NCBI RefSeq assembly: GCF_014855515.1
Contig: NZ_JACYFK010000006.1
Location: 124,001 to 188,000, forward strand
Source: Euzebyella marina
GTDB lineage: Bacteria > Bacteroidota > Bacteroidia > Flavobacteriales > Flavobacteriaceae
DNA: 64,000 nt
Direction of reading: 5' to 3'
Shown: in pieces, positions 17,058-25,936 of the stretch
How positions within the stretch are numbered: the first letter of the stretch is position 1
Layout of the letters: each line of letters opens with the position of its first letter
Notes under the pieces: model-generated
Told to the model about the DNA's origin: nothing
Database searches by the model: none
What the model saw: only the letters and a program-made list of their open reading frames with translations
Position numbers and translations under genes: made by a program

Positions 17058-18056
17058 CTATCCGACTAAAACATTCCTTGGAGTATAAGCCTTTACCAAA
17101 TCTGCAATGGCCGTAATATGCTCAGGAGTAGTACCACAACAACCGCCTACAATATTTACCAGTCCCTTTTCAACATATTCCTTGATTTGTGCCGCCATCT
17201 GCTCCGGGGTTTCGTCATATTCACCAAATGCATTTGGCAAACCCGCATTTGGGTGTGCAGAAACGGCATAATCGGTTCTGGACGATAATACCTCTAAATG
17301 AGGCACCAATTGATTAGCACCAAGTGCACAATTAAAACCGACCGATAAAATGGGAATATGGGATATCGATATCAGAAATGCTTCAGCTGTTTGCCCCGAA
17401 AGCGTTCTTCCGGAAGCATCTGTTATCGTACCACTGACCATGACGGGTGGGTCTATATTTCTTTCTTCTTTCACCTCTTCAATGGCAAAAAGGGCCGCTT
17501 TGGCGTTCAGTGTATCGAAAATAGTCTCTACCAAAAGTATGTCCGACCCTCCATCCAATAAGGCCTCTACCTGCTGTTTATAGGCAATACGAAGTTCATC
17601 AAAAGAGATGGCCCTAAAACCCGGATCGTTTACATCTGGGCTCATGCTTGCCGTTTTATTGGTCGGGCCGATACTACCGGCTACAAAACGTGGCTTGTTA
17701 GGTTCTTTGGTCGTAAACTCATCGGCAACCTTTTTAGCGATTCGAGCCGATTCATAATTGAGCTCGTACACCAAATCCTCCATATGGTAATCGGCCATCG
17801 CAATCGTTGTGCCTGAAAATGTGTTCGTTTCGACTATATCGGCACCGGCAGCAAAATATTTTCTATGTACCTCGGCTATAGCCTCTGGTTGGGTCAAGGA
17901 AAGCAAGTCGTTATTACCCTGTAACGGATGTTCCCAATCTTTGAATCTCTCCCCTCTAAAATCTTCTTCAGTGAATTTATAGCGTTGCAGCATGGTACCC
18001 ATGGCACCATCCAAAACTAAAATTCGCTCTTGCAATATTTGCCTAATATCTTTCAT
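17058..18056 (-). CDS. metH: Methionine synthase, N-terminal homocysteine S-methyltransferase part
   Basis: 332 residues forming the homocysteine-binding barrel of cobalamin-dependent methionine synthase. DGAMGTML is near the N-terminus. FNCALGA and the [10 protein letters not shown] segment supply the three zinc-binding cysteines. The folate, cobalamin and activation domains are in a separate gene downstream (13925-16636), so two polypeptides must associate. It is the first gene of the operon and lies about 115 nt downstream of the SAM-I aptamer, so SAM is expected to repress it. No B12 riboswitch was noticed. Confidence 0.95.
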   Translation of the reverse strand: MKDIRQILQERILVLDGAMGTMLQRYKFTEEDFRGERFKDWEHPLQGNNDLLSLTQPEAIAEVHRKYFAAGADIVETNTFSGTTIAMADYHMEDLVYELNYESARIAKKVADEFTTKEPNKPRFVAGSIGPTNKTASMSPDVNDPGFRAISFDELRIAYKQQVEALLDGGSDILLVETIFDTLNAKAALFAIEEVKEERNIDPPVMVSGTITDASGRTLSGQTAEAFLISISHIPILSVGFNCALGANQLVPHLEVLSSRTDYAVSAHPNAGLPNAFGEYDETPEQMAAQIKEYVEKGLVNIVGGCCGTTPEHITAIADLVKAYTPRNVLVG

Positions 18057-18172
18057 CTCTTTTAATCTATTTCAAAAAAGGACGCAAAAAAAACACTCCA
18101 TCAAGGTTACACCTCAGGGTAGTTCAAAATCAATATCAAGCAAGGAAAAAGAATGGGGACGAACGCCCTTCT

Positions 18173-18273
18173 GTTATCTGCCCTACTTTTGAGGATAGAA
18201 TGTAGCACCTTCTTTATGGGAAAAGGGTTGCCAAGGCTTCACCGGGTCTATTCCCTCCGCCTTTCTTGATAAC
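18173..18273 (-). ncRNA. SAM-I (S-box) riboswitch upstream of metH-metF
   Basis: The minus strand shows the S-box core in order: P1 strand GTTATC (18273-18268), CAAGAAAGGCGGAGGGA, GACCC, a GAAGCC segment, GGCAACC, then AAGGTGCTA, closed by P1 partner GATAAC (18178-18173). The order and conserved blocks fit the SAM-I consensus. About 115 nt separate P1 from the metH start. That stretch contains a T-run (about 18083-18090) but no clearly strong terminator stem, so the expression platform is unresolved. Confidence 0.9.
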
Positions 18274-18299
18274 GACTTCAGTGTTTAAATGAACGGCTG

Positions 18300-18331
18300 C
18301 AAAGTAACGTCAAGGCCGCGCCAAAAACAAA
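18300..18331 (-). promoter_or_regulatory. Candidate promoter of the SAM-I/metH transcript
   Basis: The minus strand has TTTG (18331-18328), a 20-nt spacer and TTACTTTG (18307-18300), near the TAnnTTTG element. It lies about 27 nt upstream of the aptamer. The rest of the 18057-18437 gap is riboswitch leader and a terminator. Confidence 0.45.
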
Positions 18332-18359
18332 TAAACCTCAACTTTTTTGACAATGGAAC

Positions 18360-18395
18360 AAAACCTCCTCGAAGCCTTTCGCCCGAGAAGGTTTT
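18360..18395 (-). terminator. Terminator-like hairpin after the sulfate reduction operon
   Basis: AAAACCTTCTCG pairs with CGAGGAGGTTTT (one T-G pair) around a 12-nt loop on the minus strand. It separates the flavoprotein gene from the SAM-I leader. Confidence 0.75.
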
Positions 18396-18437
18396 GAAAC
18401 CATTTCTAACATATAAATGAACTAAGAATCGATTTGC

Positions 18438-19499
18438 TTAAGAGATGCTTTGCACCACCTCTTTCTTAGCAACTTTTTTAGAACCATCAAATCCTTCAAC
18501 ACCACCTACCGTGGTATATTTCATTACAAATCTCTTACCAGGATTAATGATTTGATAGGCATATTGACACATGACGGCCGCTTCGTGGAAACCGGATAAA
18601 ATCAGTTTCAACTTACCTTCATATGTATTCACATCACCGATAGCGAAAACACCGGGTATATTGGTTTGATAATCTTTTGCGTTGTTCACTTTAATGGCGT
18701 TACGCTCGATTTCAAGACCCCAATCACCTATAGGACCTAATTTTGGCGACAACCCGAACAATGGAATGAAATTATCAACCTCTACATAGGTTTCTCCTTT
18801 TTCAGAATCATTGTGCTTAATTACTACCGCCTCTAAATGGTCGTCTCCATACAGTCTTTTAACTTCCGCTTCGGTAAACAGTTTAATTTTACCCAATTTG
18901 GCCAATTCTGAAGCTTTTTCAACAGAATCAAGAGCACCACGGAATTCGTTTCTTCTATGAACCAATGACACCTCTGAGGCGACATCGGCCAAGAAAATAG
19001 CCCAATCCAACGCTGAGTCACCACCACCTGCAATCACCACTTTTTTATTGCGATATACTTCAGGGTCTTTTACCATGTAAGCCACACCTTTATCTTCAAA
19101 ATCGCCTATGTTCGAAATAGGCGGCTTTCTAGGCTCGAAAGAACCAAGACCACCGGCAATAACCACTACAGGCGCATGATGTTGTGTACCTTTATTGGTA
19201 GTTACGATAAAAGAACCGTCTTCTTGCTTATCTAATTTCTCGGCACGCTCACCTAGGGTAAAACCTGGCTCGAACGGCTTTATTTGCTCCATTAGGTTGT
19301 CGACCAGTTTACCTGCCAAAATCTCAGGAAATGCCGGAATATCATAAATTGGTTTCTTAGGATATATTTCCGAACATTGACCGCCTGGTTGTGGCAACGC
19401 ATCTATCAAATGACATTTCAATTTCAACAACCCGGCTTCAAATACTGTAAATAGACCTGTTGGCCCTGCGCCAATTATTAATACATCAGTTTTTATCAT
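18438..19499 (-). CDS. Ferredoxin-NADP reductase-like flavoprotein (thioredoxin reductase fold)
   Basis: 353 residues with an FAD-binding GAGPTGLF (about 10-17) and an NADPH-binding GGGDSAL (about 169-175). The closing FAD motif is GVFAIGDVNTYEGKL. The CxxC redox pair of thioredoxin reductase is absent, and the layout matches the TrxR-like ferredoxin/flavodoxin-NADP+ oxidoreductases (Bacillus YumC type). It starts 5 bp after cobA at the end of the sulfate reduction operon. No CysJ-type flavoprotein is present, so it probably passes NADPH electrons, through ferredoxin, to the sulfite reductase; this is inferred from context. A terminator-like hairpin follows. Confidence 0.88.
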   Translation of the reverse strand: MIKTDVLIIGAGPTGLFTVFEAGLLKLKCHLIDALPQPGGQCSEIYPKKPIYDIPAFPEILAGKLVDNLMEQIKPFEPGFTLGERAEKLDKQEDGSFIVTTNKGTQHHAPVVVIAGGLGSFEPRKPPISNIGDFEDKGVAYMVKDPEVYRNKKVVIAGGGDSALDWAIFLADVASEVSLVHRRNEFRGALDSVEKASELAKLGKIKLFTEAEVKRLYGDDHLEAVVIKHNDSEKGETYVEVDNFIPLFGLSPKLGPIGDWGLEIERNAIKVNNAKDYQTNIPGVFAIGDVNTYEGKLKLILSGFHEAAVMCQYAYQIINPGKRFVMKYTTVGGVEGFDGSKKVAKKEVVQSIS

Positions 19500-19504
19500 A
19501 TCGC

Positions 19505-20305
19505 TTAACTTAACTCAAATTCATTTCTTTTGACCAGTTCCCACATTTGCATCCGATGGTTGACTACCTCACCAATAATAATGATGGCAGGATTGGTCAA
19601 TTCTTTTTCTTTTACTTCCTTTTCAATCGTATCGATAGTGGCAACGGCCATTTTCTCATCTGGGCGTGTACCATTTTGAATAATTGCAATCGGGGTCTCG
19701 GCTTTATTTTCCTTTTTAAAGAGCTCAACAATCTGTCCTAATTTTGACATTCCCATCAAAATAACAACTGTAGCGCTGCTCTTGGCTGCCAAGGCAACAT
19801 CGTTTGACAATTTATGCTCTTTGGTAGTACCCGTAATCACCCAAAAACTTTCGGCGGCCCCTCTTTTGGTCACTGGAATATGTTGTGATGCCGGAACCGA
19901 CAAACAAGATGATACCCCTGGTACCATTGCTACCTCCACACCATGTTCAGCCGCAAATTCCATTTCCTCGGCACCGCGACCAAAAACAAATGGGTCGCCG
20001 CCTTTTAGTCGTACCACATGCATACCTTGCTTGGCACGGCCGACAATCAAATCATTGATTTGCTCTTGCTGATAGGCGTAACATCCTTTACGCTTACCCA
20101 CGAACACATGCTCGGCATTAGGGGCATAGTCAAGTAGCTCGGTAGCTACCAAGGCATCGTACAAGACCACATGAGCCGTTTTCAAGGCCTTGATGGCCTT
20201 AACGGTAATCAACTCAAGATCACCAGGGCCAGCACCGACGATGGTAAGCTTACCATTGTCGCCGAAATATTTAGGTTGATGATATGTGGTCGTTTTAAAT
20301 TCCAT
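19505..20305 (-). CDS. cobA: Uroporphyrinogen-III C-methyltransferase (siroheme synthesis)
   Basis: 266 residues. The enzyme transfers two SAM methyl groups to uroporphyrinogen III to give precorrin-2, the precursor of siroheme. VGAGPGDLELITVKA (about 23-37), VRLKGGDPFVFGRGAEE and VPGVSSCLSVPA are SUMT signatures. It lacks the CysG dehydrogenase/ferrochelatase part, so another protein must finish siroheme. It lies 5 bp after the sulfite reductase gene and serves that enzyme's cofactor. It also uses SAM, linking the sulfur and methyl pools. Confidence 0.95.
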   Translation of the reverse strand: MEFKTTTYHQPKYFGDNGKLTIVGAGPGDLELITVKAIKALKTAHVVLYDALVATELLDYAPNAEHVFVGKRKGCYAYQQEQINDLIVGRAKQGMHVVRLKGGDPFVFGRGAEEMEFAAEHGVEVAMVPGVSSCLSVPASQHIPVTKRGAAESFWVITGTTKEHKLSNDVALAAKSSATVVILMGMSKLGQIVELFKKENKAETPIAIIQNGTRPDEKMAVATIDTIEKEVKEKELTNPAIIIIGEVVNHRMQMWELVKRNEFELS

Positions 20306-20310
20306 TCGTA

Positions 20311-22401
20311 TTAGGCTTCTGCCAATTCTTGTTTTCTGTAAGCCTCTACAGTTTTCAAAAACTCTTGAGAATCGGCCAAATAACTTTTGGCGAATTCCTC
20401 AGTAGGCTCATTTCTATTTAATTGAAGTGCCAAATCTTCAAAACCTCGGCCCAATTCTATCTTACCGGCAGCTACGAACTTCTCATCGAAATCTTTAATG
20501 ATACCGGCATGGGTATTCACTTTAGCTTTTTCAGAGGTCAATAAGGCTTTCGCCGAATTTACCATTGATGTATAGGAATAGTAAATACTGGCTGCCCATT
20601 TACCTTCTTCCAAAGCCTCAATCGCATTTTGATTTTTCTCTTCACTTTCAAATAATAAAGTAGCTACCAAATCGATGACAACCCCGGCACATTCACCTAC
20701 ACCAATCGCCTTTTCATAGCGTTCTGTATTACCCCAATCAATAAAATCTTCTGCAGTTAGATTGGTAACATCGGAAAGTGGCGTCAAGAAATCGTAGAAA
20801 TACATTTGTCCTTTTTCTTGATAGTAATCGGCATACGATTGTCCGTTTCCATTGGCATCATAATCGTCTAAAATCAATCGTAAAGCCTCTGGACCACGCT
20901 TACTCGGTATCTTCACCACTTTATCGGCAAAACGACCATTTCCGTTTCCATCGTTACCTCCTCCGAGTAGCACTTGCAATGCAGGCGCTACCAATTTATC
21001 TTTCGTACGAACACTCATACCTTGAAAACCGATATGCGCCATGTTGTGCTGACCACAGGCATTCATACAACCACTAATTTTAATAACCACATCAGGGTTG
21101 GATATGTATTGCGGATAATCAGCCTTGATTACTCTTTCAAGTTCTTCGGCAATACCAGTACTACTGGCTATACCAAGATTACAAGTATCTGTACCTGGGC
21201 AGGCGGTGATATCCAAAGCTCTGTTATAACCAGCTTCTGCAAATCCTAACTTAGATAGCGCTTTGTAGAAAAATGGTATTAACTCTTCCCTCACATGGGG
21301 AATCAAAATATTTTGACGTAAGCTTAATCGTATTTCACCGGCAGCATATTCGCTGACCAAATCAGCCAAAAGTCTAGCTTTGTCGGTGTACCAATCGCCT
21401 AAAAGTACTTTGATACCTATGGCAACAAAACCTTCTTGTTTTTGAGGAACGATATTGGTCGATTTCCAAGCTTCAAAAGCCTCTTTATCTTCAATCTCTA
21501 CCTCTTTTGGTTGGGCATCGGCAATTTTTACTTGCGGATAAGCTTCTGCGTCGATAGGATACGACTGATGAGGAACTGCTTTCTGCTCGGCTTCCAATAG
21601 CTCCTTAAAACCATCAAGACCTACATCTTTAATCAAGAACTTCATACGAGCCTTGGCCCTGCTCTTACGCTCTCCGTATCGGTCGAAAACTCGAACAACA
21701 CCATCCATTAAAGGAATGATTTTATCACTTTCTAAAAATTCAAAAAGTACGTCTGCATGACGCGGTTGAGAACCGAGTCCGCCACCCAACATCACTTTAA
21801 AACCTTTAACCCCATCTTGAATTTTCGCAATAAAGCCTAAATCATGCATGTAAGACAAGCCTGTATCGGCATCGCTCGAAGAAAAAGAAACCTTGAACTT
21901 ACGGCCCATTTCTTGACTGATAGGGTTACGTAAAAAATATTGGAACAAGGCATGGGCATAAGGCGAAACATCGAAAGGCTCATCAACATCGATACCCGCC
22001 GTTTCACTAGCTGTAACGTTTCTTACCGTATTACCGCAGGCTTCACGAAGTGTAACATTATCTTTCTCTAGTTCTGCCCATAATTCTGGTGTTCTATTCA
22101 AATCAACATAGTGAATTTGAATATCTTGGCGAGTAGTAATGTGCAATCTGCCTGTAGAGTACTCATCGGAAACATCGCAGATACGCTTTAGCTGCTTTGA
22201 GGTAACCTTACCGTAAGGAAGTTTGATACGAATCATTTGAACGCCGGGTTGACGCTGACCGTATACCCCTCTAGCCAAACGAAGACTTCGGAATTTCTCC
22301 TCATCTACCTTGCCATCATGAAAGAGTTTAATCTTTCTTTCCAACTCGAGAATATCTTTCTCTACTACTGGGTTTTCTATTTCGGTTCTAAAACTCTGCA
22401 T
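20311..22401 (-). CDS. Siroheme sulfite reductase with C-terminal HEPN domain
   Basis: 696 residues. Residues 1-520 follow the nitrite/sulfite reductase hemoprotein plan: two ferredoxin-like halves, TGRLHITTRQD (83-93), and the siroheme/4Fe-4S cysteines Cys401, Cys407, Cys445 and Cys449 (ACPGTDTC, SGCMNACG). Residues about 570-696 are helical and look like a HEPN domain, without the RxxxxH ribonuclease motif. Sulfite rather than nitrite is favoured because the gene lies between cysN and cobA. It reduces sulfite to sulfide in the cytoplasm. Length exceeds a plain hemoprotein (about 570) because of the HEPN tail. Confidence 0.88.
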   Translation of the reverse strand: MQSFRTEIENPVVEKDILELERKIKLFHDGKVDEEKFRSLRLARGVYGQRQPGVQMIRIKLPYGKVTSKQLKRICDVSDEYSTGRLHITTRQDIQIHYVDLNRTPELWAELEKDNVTLREACGNTVRNVTASETAGIDVDEPFDVSPYAHALFQYFLRNPISQEMGRKFKVSFSSSDADTGLSYMHDLGFIAKIQDGVKGFKVMLGGGLGSQPRHADVLFEFLESDKIIPLMDGVVRVFDRYGERKSRAKARMKFLIKDVGLDGFKELLEAEQKAVPHQSYPIDAEAYPQVKIADAQPKEVEIEDKEAFEAWKSTNIVPQKQEGFVAIGIKVLLGDWYTDKARLLADLVSEYAAGEIRLSLRQNILIPHVREELIPFFYKALSKLGFAEAGYNRALDITACPGTDTCNLGIASSTGIAEELERVIKADYPQYISNPDVVIKISGCMNACGQHNMAHIGFQGMSVRTKDKLVAPALQVLLGGGNDGNGNGRFADKVVKIPSKRGPEALRLILDDYDANGNGQSYADYYQEKGQMYFYDFLTPLSDVTNLTAEDFIDWGNTERYEKAIGVGECAGVVIDLVATLLFESEEKNQNAIEALEEGKWAASIYYSYTSMVNSAKALLTSEKAKVNTHAGIIKDFDEKFVAAGKIELGRGFEDLALQLNRNEPTEEFAKSYLADSQEFLKTVEAYRKQELAEA

Positions 22402-22530
22402 GTTTTTCTTCTTTCTTATTCGATGAACTAATTCAGTTCTTTAATTATATTTTTCCTATAGACTAAATAGGTAAAATCTAAAATCATACTCCAAAGGCAC
22501 TTAACAACCAGCACCTTTAAAAGTGTACCT

Positions 22531-23778
22531 TTAGCCTATAAATCCTGCCCCGACCGTACTATTGGTCTGGGAGTCAATCAAAATAAACGAACCATTGGTA
22601 CGATGATCTTTAAATTTATCATAGAAAATGGGCTTGTTCAATTTGAAAGACACTTGCGCTATATCGTTCATGCCTAAACCATCAACATCGGTATCGATAC
22701 CTGAATAATCTGGACTAATCTTATGATGAATCTTATCAACTTTGGCCAACACCTTATTGACACCGTGTTGCACCACATATTTCTTACCAAGGGTCAACTT
22801 ATCAGAATCCATCCAAGAAACGGTAGCGGTAAATTGCTTGTCGATGGTAGGCAAATCACCTACTTTCACCAACATATCACCTCTACTCACATTGATTTCA
22901 TCTTCTAAAGTGATGGTTACAGAAGACCTTCTTGAAGCCGTCTGAAATTTTTGATTGTGGAAATAGATTTCCTTGATTCTAGATCGGGTTTGTGATGGTA
23001 GAGCCACTACTTCATCGCCTACACTCAATTCCCCACCGTAAACTTTTCCGGCAAAACCTCTGAAATCATGGAAATCATCTGTTTTTGGCCTGATAACATA
23101 CTGTACAGGAAATCTTGGCGTACCTGTATTATAGATATCCTTTAAATCTAGTTCTTCTAAATGCTGTAACAAGGTCTGCCCTTCGTACCAAGACATCGCA
23201 TCAGATTTGTTCACCACATTGTCACCTTTAAGGGCGCTTACGGGAATAAAGGTGATTTTTTGTTCTTGGTAATCCCTTTTGCTCATCAACTCTTCAAAGT
23301 CAGCTTTGATGCTATTGAAAGTTTCTTCGGAATAATCTACCAAATCCATCTTATTGATAGCAACAATAACATCCTTCACTCGAAGCATATTATTAATGAA
23401 AAAGTGTCTGTAGGTTTGCTCGATCACCCCTTTTCTCGCGTCGATCAAAATAATCGCCGCCTGAGAAGTAGAAGCACCGGTAACCATGTTACGGGTATAC
23501 TCTACATGACCTGGAGTATCGGCAATAATGTAACTTTTAGTAGCTGTAGAAAAATAGATGTGGGCCACATCAATGGTGATACCCTGCTCCCTTTCTGCTA
23601 CAAGCCCGTCAGTTGCCAATGAAAAATCCAAGTAATCGTAACCACGTTGCTTACTGGTTTTTTCAATAGCTTCTAATTTATCTGTTGTCAGCGATTTTGT
23701 ATCGTACAATAAACGCCCGATCAAGGTGCTTTTACCGTCATCTACACTACCTGCTGTTGCTAATTTTAATACTTTCAT
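22531..23778 (-). CDS. cysN: Sulfate adenylyltransferase subunit 1 (GTPase)
   Basis: EF-Tu-like GTPase that drives ATP sulfurylase. I start at the ATG at 23778 (MKVLKLATAGSVDDGKST, 415 residues), because the P-loop then lies near the N-terminus as in homologues. The frame is open to an ATG at 23817, which would add 13 residues of low-complexity sequence. Motifs are GSVDDGKST, the switch region with GITIDVAH, DTPGH and NKMD. The C-terminal beta-barrels are present, and no CysC kinase domain is fused. It lies about 90 bp after cysD and about 130 bp before the sulfite reductase gene. Confidence 0.95.
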   Translation of the reverse strand: MKVLKLATAGSVDDGKSTLIGRLLYDTKSLTTDKLEAIEKTSKQRGYDYLDFSLATDGLVAEREQGITIDVAHIYFSTATKSYIIADTPGHVEYTRNMVTGASTSQAAIILIDARKGVIEQTYRHFFINNMLRVKDVIVAINKMDLVDYSEETFNSIKADFEELMSKRDYQEQKITFIPVSALKGDNVVNKSDAMSWYEGQTLLQHLEELDLKDIYNTGTPRFPVQYVIRPKTDDFHDFRGFAGKVYGGELSVGDEVVALPSQTRSRIKEIYFHNQKFQTASRRSSVTITLEDEINVSRGDMLVKVGDLPTIDKQFTATVSWMDSDKLTLGKKYVVQHGVNKVLAKVDKIHHKISPDYSGIDTDVDGLGMNDIAQVSFKLNKPIFYDKFKDHRTNGSFILIDSQTNSTVGAGFIG

Positions 23779-23867
23779 CTTTGTATGATTGTTGGTTAAT
23801 AGCTTCGAGTTGCCCACAAAATCTTCACAACCCCACTTTTAACTCAGAACTTTAACTATTAACTTTC

Positions 23868-24815
23868 CTAAAAATATCCTTGTTGCTTGCGCTTCTCCAT
23901 GGCTGCCTCTGATCGTTTATCATCAATACGGGCGCCCCTTTCCGAAATGGAAGAATCCCTAATCTCGGAAACCACCTTCGCAATTGTATCGGCTTCCGAT
24001 TCGACCGCTGCGGTACATGACATATCGCCAACAGTTCTAAACCGTACCGTACGCTCTTCTACCAATTCATCTTCTGCCCTGAACACTACCTCATCTTCAG
24101 CAGACCAGATAAGACCGTCTCTTAAGAACGTCTTGCGCTTGTGTGCAAAATAAATAGACGGTATTTCGATATTCTCTGCTTCAATATAGCTCCACACATC
24201 CAGCTCGGTCCAGTTACTGATCGGGAATACACGAACGTTCTGCCCTAATTCAATTTGGCCGTTCAACATATCGAACAACTCAGGGCGCTGGTTTTTCTCG
24301 TCCCACTGACCAAAATCATCGCGAACCGAAAAAATTCTTTCCTTAGCACGTGCTTTTTCTTCGTCTCTACGGGCACCCCCAATACAGGCATCAAACTTGA
24401 ATTCTTCAATGGCATCTAACAAAGTAGTGGTCTGCAACATATTTCTACTGGCATATTTACCAGTTTCTTCTTTCACTTTACCTTGATCGATAGAATCTTG
24501 TACATTACGCACAATTAACTCTAAGCCTAATTCTTCTACCAAACGATCTCTAAATATGATGGTTTCAGGAAAGTTATGCCCTGTATCAATGTGCATTAGA
24601 GGAAAAGGTATTTTCGCCGGCCAAAAAGCCTTCTGCGCCAATCTCACCAATGTGATGGAATCTTTACCACCTGAGAATAACAATACAGGTCTTTCAAATT
24701 GTGCGGCTACTTCCCTAATAATATAAATGGCCTCATTTTCCAATGCGTTTGACACATCTCCTGTCGCACCTAAAAGTGCCGTATCGGTAATTTGTTCTTT
24801 AGTAACTGTTTCCAA
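23868..24815 (-). CDS. cysD: Sulfate adenylyltransferase subunit 2
   Basis: 315 residues. It makes adenosine 5'-phosphosulfate from sulfate and ATP together with CysN. SGGKDS at 48-53 is the PP-loop ATP pyrophosphatase motif. HIDTGHNFPE, CIGGARRDEEKARAKER and the basic GARIDDKRSEAAMEKRK tail complete the family. It is preceded by cysH (gap about 48 bp) and followed by cysN. Confidence 0.97.
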   Translation of the reverse strand: METVTKEQITDTALLGATGDVSNALENEAIYIIREVAAQFERPVLLFSGGKDSITLVRLAQKAFWPAKIPFPLMHIDTGHNFPETIIFRDRLVEELGLELIVRNVQDSIDQGKVKEETGKYASRNMLQTTTLLDAIEEFKFDACIGGARRDEEKARAKERIFSVRDDFGQWDEKNQRPELFDMLNGQIELGQNVRVFPISNWTELDVWSYIEAENIEIPSIYFAHKRKTFLRDGLIWSAEDEVVFRAEDELVEERTVRFRTVGDMSCTAAVESEADTIAKVVSEIRDSSISERGARIDDKRSEAAMEKRKQQGYF

Positions 24816-24863
24816 GTTTGTAATTCTTTTAAATCCAACTTAGTTGGAGTTCATAATTGTCAA

Positions 24864-25487
24864 TTAGGTATGCAATCCACATTCACGGTTCTCCAAAACC
24901 TTCGTAGGATCAAAATATTTATGTTCGTTCGGTAATTCGTGTTCGGCCAAATAAGCATCGAGCTCCGCATCACTATAATGATAAAAAGGACCCACCTTCA
25001 AAACACCATCTTTGCTAAGGCTCAAAACATCTAAAGAATCTCTAAGTGCAGTTTGCCCTTTTCTCAAGTTGGTAAACCAAACATCTGGTTGATGGGCCTC
25101 CATAGCTCTTCTAAAAGGCTCTAATTTCACCTGCTCAGTGAATATAGCATGCCTTGGGTCGTCTATTTGCGGAATACCCATAACCACATCTCTATGAGCG
25201 GTTGTCTGTTGAGGCACATACAAATCTATTTGAAGCCCCAAACGCTCGATTAGCTCTTCGGCATGGCGATAGGTGTTGGGCGTGTTATAACCCGTATCGC
25301 ACCAAATAACCGGTATATCGGCCTTTACTTGTGTAACGGCATGAAGAATGTTCACCTCATAAGGCCTAAAGTTGGTGGTCACCACCGCATTTTTGGCATT
25401 TTCAATGGCCCATGCTATTATCTCTTGAGGGCTGGCCCCTTCAAACTTCTTGTTTTGTTCTTGAATCAATTCTTCTGAAAAACTCAT
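24864..25487 (-). CDS. cysH: Phosphoadenylyl-sulfate (or adenylyl-sulfate) reductase
   Basis: 207 residues. It reduces activated sulfate to sulfite with a thiol donor. VIWCDTGYNTP, TNLRKGQTALRD and the C-terminal ECGLHT (catalytic Cys204) identify the CysH family. Only two Cys residues are present. The CC...CxxC pairs that hold the 4Fe-4S cluster of APS reductases are missing, which fits a PAPS-type enzyme or a cluster-free APS reductase. No APS kinase gene (cysC) is in the window, so substrate choice remains open. It follows the DUF2061 gene by 9 bp. Confidence 0.93.
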   Translation of the reverse strand: MSFSEELIQEQNKKFEGASPQEIIAWAIENAKNAVVTTNFRPYEVNILHAVTQVKADIPVIWCDTGYNTPNTYRHAEELIERLGLQIDLYVPQQTTAHRDVVMGIPQIDDPRHAIFTEQVKLEPFRRAMEAHQPDVWFTNLRKGQTALRDSLDVLSLSKDGVLKVGPFYHYSDAELDAYLAEHELPNEHKYFDPTKVLENRECGLHT

Positions 25488-25496
25488 TTCTTAAAT

Positions 25497-25760
25497 TTAT
25501 TTACCCCAAGATATTTTGTTCCAAATTCGCTCGTGGAAAAAGTATAGTACCATTTTGGTTACCAATTCTATTAAACCGATAGAGAAGGCCAATGTTAACG
25601 TGCCGGTCACTATCCAAGAAATAATAATGGTATCTATGGTTCCAACAATCCTCCAACTAATAGACTTTACGATACTTCTCTTAGGGCTCTCCGATGCTTT
25701 GTCTTTACGGAAAGTGGTTTTTTCATTTTTAGAATCCACAGTAAGCTGATCTACAATCAT
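25497..25760 (-). CDS. DUF2061 small membrane protein
   Basis: 87 residues. A short charged N-terminus is followed by SIVKSISWRIVGTIDTIIISW and IGLIELVTKMVLYFFHERIW, two hydrophobic segments that define DUF2061. Function is unknown. It is the first gene of the sulfate reduction operon and ends 9 bp before cysH; DUF2061 genes recur near cys genes in Bacteroidetes and Proteobacteria. The promoter with its palindrome lies about 35-65 bp upstream. Confidence 0.9.
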   Translation of the reverse strand: MIVDQLTVDSKNEKTTFRKDKASESPKRSIVKSISWRIVGTIDTIIISWIVTGTLTLAFSIGLIELVTKMVLYFFHERIWNKISWGK

Positions 25761-25793
25761 AATCTTATTATCCTATCAATTTAATAGAGTAAA

Positions 25794-25823
25794 CAAAAAT
25801 AAGACAAATATGTCTAATTAGAC
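25794..25823 (-). promoter_or_regulatory. Promoter and palindromic operator of the cys operon
   Basis: On the minus strand TATTTTTG (25801-25794) is a perfect TAnnTTTG element. Its spacer and -33 region contain the perfect palindrome GTCTAATTAGAC (25823-25812), overlapped by AGACA-N4-TGTCT. No good -33 TTTG is visible. An Rrf2 regulator gene lies just upstream and is the obvious candidate to bind. Confidence 0.6.
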
Positions 25824-25936
25824 GCATAACCTGCCCAGAAATTACAATTACCCTATAGATTTAGTAGATTATTAACATACCATCCTTTTTATTGAGAATT
25901 ATTCGATCACTCGTAAGCGTCTGGACACCAATTAAA

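Noticed and set aside
20311-22401. Nitrite reductase assignment
   Set aside because: The family covers both, but the flanking cysHDN and cobA genes point to sulfite.
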